Source of the DNA: Candidatus Sulfotelmatobacter sp.
Lineage (GTDB): Bacteria; Acidobacteriota; Terriglobia; Terriglobales; Acidobacteriaceae
Direction of reading: 5' to 3'
Length of the DNA stretch: 27,162 bases
Assembly (NCBI GenBank): GCA_030040725.1
Contig: JASHTD010000037.1
Coordinates: forward strand, 1 to 27,162
This document shows, piece by piece, positions 22,647 to 27,162 of this stretch (the stretch's first letter is position 1; each line of letters opens with the position of its first letter). Both the position numbers and the translations under genes were made by a program. The notes beneath the pieces are model-generated. The model was not told the origin of the DNA, did no database searches, and saw nothing but the letters and a program-made list of their open reading frames with translations.

Positions 22647-23372
22647 ATGACGGTAATGACAGCACGAACGGTACGCGAGATTGTGGTGGAGAATCCCTCT
22701 GCGACACGAATTTTCGAACGCTTTGGAATCGACTACTGTTGCGGCGGCAGCCAACTCTTCGAGCAGGCCTGCGAGAGATCTGGCGTGTCCGTCGACGAAG
22801 TTCTGGATTCTCTCCAAATGGAAGAGGAAACGGCGCGCGCTGCCAGCCAGACCCACGACTGGCAAAACGAGCCGCTCGGGGAGCTCATCGCACACATCAA
22901 GAATACTCATCACAAATACACGCGCGAAGAAACCGTTCGCCTGGCGGCATTGCTGCAAAAGGTCTGCTCCGTGCACGGCAAGAATCATCCAGAGTTGATT
23001 GGAATCCGTGAGACGTTCGGCTGGCTGTCGCAGGAACTGATGACTCACCTGATGAAAGAGGAAATGGTGCTCTTCCCATACATCGCAAGAATGGAAGAAG
23101 CGGTAATTCAGAAAGAGCCTGTGCTGCCGGCTCCATTCGGTAGTGTGCAGAATCCGGTTGCCATGATGGAGCACGATCACGATTCTGCCGGCGCCGCTTT
23201 ACGATCGATACGGAAGGCAAGCAACGACTTTACGCCCCCGCCCGATGCATGCGTCAGCTACCAGACGCTATACAAGGCTCTGGCGGCTTTCGAAGCTGAT
23301 CTTCACCAGCACATTCATCTCGAGAACAACATTCTGTTTCCCCGCGCCATTGCGATGGAAAAGGGGCGCTGA
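22647..23372 (+). CDS. ric: Iron-sulfur cluster repair di-iron protein RIC (ScdA/YtfE)
   Basis: Repairs Fe-S clusters damaged by NO or oxidants. The 241-residue protein has the full two-domain form. The N-terminal ScdA_N/DUF542 domain has TVREIVVENPSATRIFERFGIDYCCGG, with the diagnostic C31-C32. The hemerythrin-like domain carries the di-iron ligands in order: NTHHKYTREE, SVHGKNHPE, HLMKEEMVLFPY, MMEHDHDSAG and LHQHIHLENNILFP. AAGGAG lies 7 bases before the ATG at 22647. The gene has its own TGAC-N4-GTCA promoter and lies between the regulator and the membrane ferredoxin. Genes of this family are a common NO-stress target in CRP/FNR-type regulons. Confidence 0.95.
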   Translation: MTVMTARTVREIVVENPSATRIFERFGIDYCCGGSQLFEQACERSGVSVDEVLDSLQMEEETARAASQTHDWQNEPLGELIAHIKNTHHKYTREETVRLAALLQKVCSVHGKNHPELIGIRETFGWLSQELMTHLMKEEMVLFPYIARMEEAVIQKEPVLPAPFGSVQNPVAMMEHDHDSAGAALRSIRKASNDFTPPPDACVSYQTLYKALAAFEADLHQHIHLENNILFPRAIAMEKGR

Positions 23373-23409
23373 TGCTGATGAAACCGTTGATAGGAATGGG
23401 TTGGGACTG

Positions 23410-23421
23410 TGACATAGGTCA
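23410..23421. promoter_or_regulatory. CRP/FNR-family site 4 (membrane ferredoxin gene)
   Basis: TGAC-ATAG-GTCA inside TGTGACATAGGTCACA, which also fits the E. coli CRP consensus. TATGTT (23445-23450) sits at exactly the same offset as at site 3. The predicted start is near 23457. Confidence 0.65.
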
Positions 23422-23469
23422 CATCCGGGTATGACCGTCTCGTCTATGTTTGGATCGGGGGGAAGCACA

Positions 23470-24624
23470 GTGGGGTCCGCGACTATTCAAGCTCCAAGTC
23501 CAGGCATTGGCGAGACGGTCCCGTACGCAGGTGGGATTGCCTCCTCGAAGGACCAACTTTCAGGAACGCGCAAGAAGCTTATTCGCCGCAGTGGTAGGGA
23601 CTCCTCTCAACAAATACGGCTTGCTGTTCAGGCATTTTTTCTGGTTTTGAATTTGTGGATCGGCTTGCAGTTCTATTTCTTTGTTCGTTGGGCCGAAAGC
23701 GGAGGAATCACGCCCGCCGTTCCTCGGCCTGCTGGCGTTGAAGGATGGCTGCCCATTGAAGGCTTGATGCAGTTCAAATACGTCGTCGCCAGCGGCGCGC
23801 TTCCTCGATTGCATCCCGCCGCTTTCTTTCTCTTCACCGCATTCGCGTTGAGTTCCCTCGTCTTCAGAAAATCGTTTTGCGGCTGGCTGTGCCCGGTCGG
23901 AACGGTTTCCGAATATCTCTGGAAATTAGGAGGTCGCATCTTCGGCCGGAATTTCCGCCTCCCGCCGTGGCTGGACTATCCGCTTCGCTCCTTGAAATAC
24001 CTGCTTCTGAGTTTTTTCGTCTACGCCGTAGCCATGATGTCGGCCGCCGCTATTGCCGACTTTGTAGCCAGTCCTTATGGCCTCGTCGTGGATGTGCGCA
24101 TGCTCAATTTCTTCCGCTTCATGGGAAGCACGACAGCCATCGTCCTGGCAGCCCTGGCATTGGCAGCGCTTCTCGTGCGGAATTTCTGGTGCCGATATTT
24201 GTGTCCGTACGGAGCGTTAATGGGGCTGATTTCAATGTTCAGCCCATTCCGCATCTCCCGAAACGAAAGCGCGTGCATTGATTGCGCTAAGTGCGCAAAA
24301 GCGTGTCCCTCGGTTCTTCCGGTGGATAAGCTGATCCAGATTCGCTCCGCCGAGTGCATCGGCTGCCTGGAATGTGTTGCCGTGTGCCCCGCCCAAGACG
24401 CATTGTCGCTGAACATGGTCGGTTCGACCGGAGCAAGACACCGCGTATCCGCATGGCAGCTTGCTGCGGGCATGGCGATCATCTTCTTTGGGTTTGTAGG
24501 ATCTGCAAAGTTGACCGGTCATTGGCAGACGCAGTTACCTCAACAAGTTGTCCTGCAACTCGTCCCGGCCGCGGGTGAACAGCAACATCCCATGACTACA
24601 GAAAGGACTGGAGAAGAGCGTTAG
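23470..24624 (+). CDS. Membrane-bound polyferredoxin, NapH/YccM/CcoG-like
   Basis: About 384 residues from GTG 23470. Several TM helices (AFFLVLNLWIGLQFYFFV, HPAAFFLFTAFALSSLVF, YLLLSFFVYAVAMMSAAAI, TTAIVLAALALAALLV and a late one) alternate with two CxxxCP motifs (FCGWLCPVG and FWCRYLCPYG) and a cytoplasmic 2[4Fe-4S] domain (CIDCAKCAKACP and CIGCLECVAVCP). Proteins of this type pass electrons across or along the membrane, as NapH and NosR do. A short alkaline/Gln-rich tail ends the protein. The frame opens with an ATG at 23431, but the predicted transcription start (about 23457) is downstream of it; GTG 23470, about 7 bases after a GGGGGGA stretch, fits better. Electron partner is unknown. 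Confidence 0.85.
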   Translation: MGSATIQAPSPGIGETVPYAGGIASSKDQLSGTRKKLIRRSGRDSSQQIRLAVQAFFLVLNLWIGLQFYFFVRWAESGGITPAVPRPAGVEGWLPIEGLMQFKYVVASGALPRLHPAAFFLFTAFALSSLVFRKSFCGWLCPVGTVSEYLWKLGGRIFGRNFRLPPWLDYPLRSLKYLLLSFFVYAVAMMSAAAIADFVASPYGLVVDVRMLNFFRFMGSTTAIVLAALALAALLVRNFWCRYLCPYGALMGLISMFSPFRISRNESACIDCAKCAKACPSVLPVDKLIQIRSAECIGCLECVAVCPAQDALSLNMVGSTGARHRVSAWQLAAGMAIIFFGFVGSAKLTGHWQTQLPQQVVLQLVPAAGEQQHPMTTERTGEER

Positions 24625-24650
24625 GGAACCCCGCTACTTCACGTTTTGCA

Positions 24651-24890
24651 ATGCCGAAACCGAAATTGGCGATGAGTCCGAAGCACCCCGAGCGAATCTG
24701 CTGGGGATGCGACAAGTATTGCTCCGCCGCCGACCTTCGCTGCGGAAACGGAACCATACGTACGCAACACCCGGTGGAATTGTTTGGTGAGGACTGGCTT
24801 CAATGGGAACTAATTGAGAGCGCCCAACCTTCCAATGATGCTCAATCCGTTATTACAGAACAGCCGTTTCCGAGCGATGATTTCAGTTAG
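24651..24890 (+). CDS. DUF3079 four-cysteine protein
   Basis: A 79-residue soluble protein. The core KHPERICWGCDKYCSAADL and RCGNGTIRTQHPVELFGEDW matches the DUF3079 family. C17, C20, C24 and C31 form a C-x2-C-x3-C-x6-C site able to hold zinc or an Fe-S cluster. The C-terminal 25 residues are acidic and variable. Function is unknown. It lies 26 bases after the membrane ferredoxin gene on the same strand and is probably co-transcribed from site 4, which places it in the NO-response set. The ATG at 24651 has no good ribosome-binding site, so translation may be coupled. Confidence 0.85.
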   Translation: MPKPKLAMSPKHPERICWGCDKYCSAADLRCGNGTIRTQHPVELFGEDWLQWELIESAQPSNDAQSVITEQPFPSDDFS

Positions 24891-24992
24891 AAGATTTGCT
24901 TCGATCTTCGCCTCTTGGTGGATTCGCATCGATTCGGGGGCGCTCTGAAACTTGGCCGGTGAGCGATAATTGAGTTGAGAAGGACTTAAATC

Positions 24993-25538
24993 ATGCCCGT
25001 TCAGATTGGTGCGAAGACTCACGACTTTTCCGATCCCACAGGACTCCTGTCTGACTGCCATCGACGCATCGAAATGTTTCTCGGATCGCTCCAACGGATA
25101 GCAGAGGTCATCAATTCTCCTCTGACCACTGACGCCCGGAGCGCGTTTGAGGCCGCTCTACGCTACTTTCATGAAGCGGCTCCGAAGCACACTAGAGACG
25201 AAGAAGAATCTTTGTTCCCGCGGCTCAGACAGATTCATCAGCCGGAGATCGAAAACGCGCTTTCAATCCTGAATACTCTCGAAGAGGACCATCGACACGC
25301 CGACGCCTCGCACGCCGTGGTTCACGCGTTGGGCTTGCAATGTCTCGCAAATGGCCATCTTCCACGCCCGGAAGCCGATCGATTTCGCCAAGCCGTCAAC
25401 CGTCTCGCCTCGATTTACGCCGAACACATTCGGATCGAAGACGACGTGGTGTTTCCGGCAGCGCAGCGAGTATTGTCCAATTCTCAAAAGTCCGCCATCG
25501 CGAATGAAATGGCATCCCGGAGAGAGTTCGTTTCGTAG
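24993..25538 (+). CDS. Hemerythrin HHE-domain protein
   Basis: A 181-residue four-helix protein of the hemerythrin/HHE type, expected to hold a di-iron (or related) centre. Ligand-type residues appear in the usual order: LLSDCHRRIE (H23), FHEAAPKHTRDEEESLFPRL, LEEDHRHADASH and YAEHIRIEDDVVFP. Such proteins bind O2 or NO or act in oxidative and nitrosative stress. AAGGA lies 8 bases before the ATG at 24993. It follows DUF3079 by about 100 bases without a clear promoter or a good regulator site, so it is probably the last gene of the NO-response run. Confidence 0.9.
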   Translation: MPVQIGAKTHDFSDPTGLLSDCHRRIEMFLGSLQRIAEVINSPLTTDARSAFEAALRYFHEAAPKHTRDEEESLFPRLRQIHQPEIENALSILNTLEEDHRHADASHAVVHALGLQCLANGHLPRPEADRFRQAVNRLASIYAEHIRIEDDVVFPAAQRVLSNSQKSAIANEMASRREFVS

Positions 25539-25736
25539 CTGGCGGCAACTTTTTATCCATCGAAATTCAATCTAGCCGCGGTTCTGCCCGATTCGTTTCC
25601 CGCGCAGGATCCCAAGCGGTGGCCGCGATGCCCGAAACGTCGCAATTTCCAAAACAAGATTGGCGAAGGATTACATGGAACTTTGAAGCGAAGAAAGCGC
25701 GGATATGGGCTGATTTTCCTTATCGAACCGCTCCGA

Positions 25737-25763
25737 ACACATGCCGGCGAGCCCGGCATGTGT
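25737..25763 (-). terminator. Hairpin downstream of tRNA-Asp
   Basis: Perfect 11-bp stem ACACATGCCGG/CCGGCATGTGT with a 5-base loop, 16 bases beyond the tRNA 3' end. No T run follows on the minus strand. The flanking gap 25539-25736 shows no gene. Confidence 0.5.
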
Positions 25764-25779
25764 AGGTGCTTGAAAGAAA

Positions 25780-25856
25780 TGGCGGGGACGACGGGACTCG
25801 AACCCGTGGCCTCTGCCGTGACAGGGCAGCGTTCTAACCAACTGAACTACGTCCCC
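25780..25856 (-). tRNA. tRNA-Asp (GTC), CCA encoded
   Basis: A complete cloverleaf on the minus strand. The 7-bp acceptor stem GGGGACG/CGTCCCC is followed by discriminator G and genomic CCA. The D arm is GTTCAG...GAAC. The anticodon stem CTGCC/GGCAG encloses the loop CTGTCAC, anticodon GTC, and the T arm is ACGGG-TTCGAAC-CCGT. Total is 77 bases with CCA, normal for tRNA-Asp. No adjacent duplicate or integrase was seen. Confidence 0.95.
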
Positions 25857-26249
25857 ACTCGCCAAATCAACGAGATGCGCAATCGCCGCAATCAATTCGG
25901 TGCGGCGAGTTGTAACAGGAAAGCACAGCGCGAACACGCAGGTTCGCACGATCACCGAACTTCATATTAACACAGCAGATCGCCCGGCTTCGCTGTCTGG
26001 CAGGATGAGCATAAGTCGAAACCAAGGAGTATCGAGGGCCGGGCAACGAGTGATTTTTTCGCCTCAAATACCGCCGCGAGCGGAAGCAACAACGTCATTC
26101 CTGCGCCCGTAATTCGTGAATCTCATTTCTCATGGCTGGCGCCCCCGCCAAGAGGGACGGGCCACTCAAGGTAAGAACTCCTTGCCGAAGATTTTTCGGC
26201 GGTTGAGAGTGGACCAGCTGAAAACTGCAGCGTTGCGCCGATCTTTCAC
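25857..26249. other. Intergenic region, only a weak hairpin
   Basis: This stretch of about 390 bases between the tRNA and the PH-like gene has no supported gene. GCCGAA (26184-26189) pairs with TTCGGC (26195-26200), a small stem downstream of the PH-like gene on the minus strand that may aid termination. Confidence 0.4.
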
Positions 26250-26606
26250 TCACTGCGGCAAGAGCGCTTTCACCATTTCCACGCTAGCCTTCGGGTCGGC
26301 AACCTCGACAATCAGTTCGTTGTAGCGTTCATCCTTCAGTGCGATGATCACGGTGTTTTCCGGATGGTGAACATCCCAGAAAACGCGCTTGCCGCTCTGA
26401 TAGAACGTACCGGCTGTCAGCACGCCGGGGATATTGGTTCCGGGCATTCGAATTCCGTGCCACCATCCGCGCGCGGCGGCGGGATCGGATTTGATCTCAA
26501 CGATGTGTGCAAGGGGAATTTCGAGCGAACTTTTCAGCGCCCACAGTTTGTCCGCGCCACGCACATTCAAAACCAGGTTGCCACCCGAGATGGACAGGTC
26601 GACCAT
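26250..26606 (-). CDS. Small PH-domain-like protein of unknown function
   Basis: A 118-residue soluble protein. It is predominantly beta: LVLNVRGADKLWAL, LEIPLAHIVEIKSDP, GVLTAGTFYQSGKRVFWDVHHPENTVIIALKD and ELIVEVADP, followed by a C-terminal helix (ASVEMVKALL). The order of seven or so strands then one helix, with the RVFWDV and 'NTVIIAL' elements, resembles bacterial PH-domain (photosystem/YdbT-like) proteins, but no catalytic motif exists. The frame opens further upstream, but ATG 26606 is preceded by GGGGAG at 7-8 bases. A strong minus-strand promoter is found 260 bases upstream. Confidence 0.65.
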   Translation of the reverse strand: MVDLSISGGNLVLNVRGADKLWALKSSLEIPLAHIVEIKSDPAAARGWWHGIRMPGTNIPGVLTAGTFYQSGKRVFWDVHHPENTVIIALKDERYNELIVEVADPKASVEMVKALLPQ

Positions 26607-26997
26607 ATGGTTTCTCCCCGATAGTTGGATGCGTTCGCCGAGGCACGGACGCAAGCATCATTTTGATCATGGCGGAAGTTATAGGGAACTGTTGTGCGAT
26701 TTTGGTGGGCAGTGCAGGACTCATTGCCCAGCCATCTGAGAAATCCCAATAAAACTGGCGAAATGACGGTTTCTGCCAGTGTTTACGCAGGGTTGCTCTC
26801 GTTTGCAACCTTAGCTAGGGTAAGCCCAAGTTAGCCCTGATTCAAGAGGCATTCCGCAAAAAGTGTATCCAAATTGTATCCAGAAAAGAGTTCGATGTCG
26901 AGTGCGGGCCAGAATCCTGTCAACAGCGTGATACTCACGGTCAGCAAACGGATCAACCGCTCCGACAAGAGTCTGACTTGAGGCTGTTGTACTTGCT
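26607..26997. other. Intergenic region with promoter and direct repeats
   Basis: About 390 bases between the helix-turn-helix gene and the PH-like gene. Apart from the minus-strand promoter and the TGTATCCA pair nothing is certain. Two overlapping minus-strand frames cross it but have no recognisable motif and no ribosome-binding site. Confidence 0.35.
26873..26901 (-). promoter_or_regulatory. Strong sigma-70-type promoter
   Basis: TCGACA (26896-26901), a 17-base spacer and TACAAT (26873-26878), read on the minus strand; both hexamers match the consensus at five of six positions. The -10 lies in one of two TGTATCCA copies (26864-26871 and 26875-26882, 11 bases apart). It would transcribe towards the PH-like gene with a leader of about 260 bases. 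Confidence 0.5.
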
Positions 26998-27162
26998 CTA
27001 GCGAATTGAGCGAGGTTTCTTCAGACCCACGCCCGTGTCCCTTCGGTGAATCATCCGCTCTTCCATTGCCCTCGCGAGGTCGGATAGCCGGAATCGCCAA
27101 ACCCTCCGTTGACCATCTCCCAGCGGGTATGCGGGGATTTTTCCCGCTCTCGCTAGTTGGAG
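26998..27162 (-). CDS. Excisionase/MerR-type helix-turn-helix protein, N-terminus cut by window edge
   Basis: The last 54 codons of a minus-strand frame that enters from the right edge and stops with TAG at 26998-27000. It reads ARAGKIPAYPLGDGQRRVWRFRLSDL and onward. The 'AGKIPAYPLG...RxWRFxLxDL' pattern is the second half of the excisionase-family (HTH_17) DNA-binding domain: end of the recognition helix, the wing and the closing helix. A basic tail (HRRDTGVGLKKPRSIR) ends the protein. In this phylum such genes commonly sit beside tyrosine integrases, but the neighbour lies outside the window. No promoter or start is visible. A different frame here (89 codons, 26831-27100) is rejected in its favour. 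Confidence 0.65.
   Translation of the reverse strand, partial: LQLARAGKIPAYPLGDGQRRVWRFRLSDLARAMEERMIHRRDTGVGLKKPRSIR

Noticed and set aside
24982..24993. GGAC-TTAA-ATCA as a fifth regulator site before the hemerythrin gene
   Set aside because: Only six of eight half-site bases match, and it overlaps the Shine-Dalgarno site and start codon.
26497..26808. 103-codon minus-strand frame in the right-hand gap
   Set aside because: Overlaps the better supported PH-like gene in a different frame and shows no domain.
26831..27100. 89-codon minus-strand frame
   Set aside because: It begins with TTG without a usable ribosome-binding site and overlaps, in another frame, the recognisable helix-turn-helix sequence at 26998-27162.

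Overview
The window looks like chromosomal DNA of a soil or freshwater Acidobacteriota, probably of the Terriglobia/Koribacter type. By eye it is moderately GC-rich. The evidence is the gene mix (bactofilin, CpxRA-like system with a Spy-like protein, two-domain MazG, quinol-type NO reductase, several proteins of the kind seen mostly in that phylum) and the frequent lack of Shine-Dalgarno sites. This assignment is inference; there is no rRNA or other marker gene. No phage, IS element or CRISPR array is evident, but a truncated excisionase-like helix-turn-helix gene sits at the extreme right edge.

Layout. Positions 1-1000 carry a truncated LysE-type exporter and a HAD hydrolase (minus). 1.1-4.3 kb has a small membrane protein, a small zinc-ribbon/coiled-coil protein and a glycerophosphodiesterase (plus), facing glycerol-3-phosphate dehydrogenase GlpD (minus); the last two make and consume glycerol-3-phosphate. 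4.5-5.1 kb is a PfpI/DJ-1 protein with its own terminator. 5.2-8.2 kb is a plus-strand run: MazG, a GNAT acyltransferase, and an o-succinylbenzoate synthase/N-succinylamino acid racemase. 8.2-13.1 kb holds a secreted protein, bactofilin, two SAM methyltransferases and an ABC exporter half. 13.2-16.4 kb is a Cpx-like envelope-stress module: a 49-residue membrane protein and a Spy/CpxP-like protein (minus), divergent from an OmpR-family regulator and its histidine kinase, with GTAAA-N5/6-GTCAA boxes between them. A beta-propeller lipoprotein follows.

18.1-25.5 kb is the most distinctive part, a nitric-oxide defence cluster. It contains quinol NO reductase (minus) and, divergently, a radical SAM/SPASM protein, a CRP/FNR regulator, the di-iron Fe-S repair protein RIC, a NapH/YccM-like membrane ferredoxin, a DUF3079 four-cysteine protein and a hemerythrin. 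Four TGAC-N4-GTCA palindromes (one with a first-base mismatch) lie in front of norB, the radical SAM gene, ric and the ferredoxin gene. Each is followed at the same distance by a hexamer in the -10 position, of varying quality. This predicts one regulon under the CRP/FNR protein encoded in its middle. The right end has tRNA-Asp(GTC), a PH-like small protein and the truncated helix-turn-helix gene.
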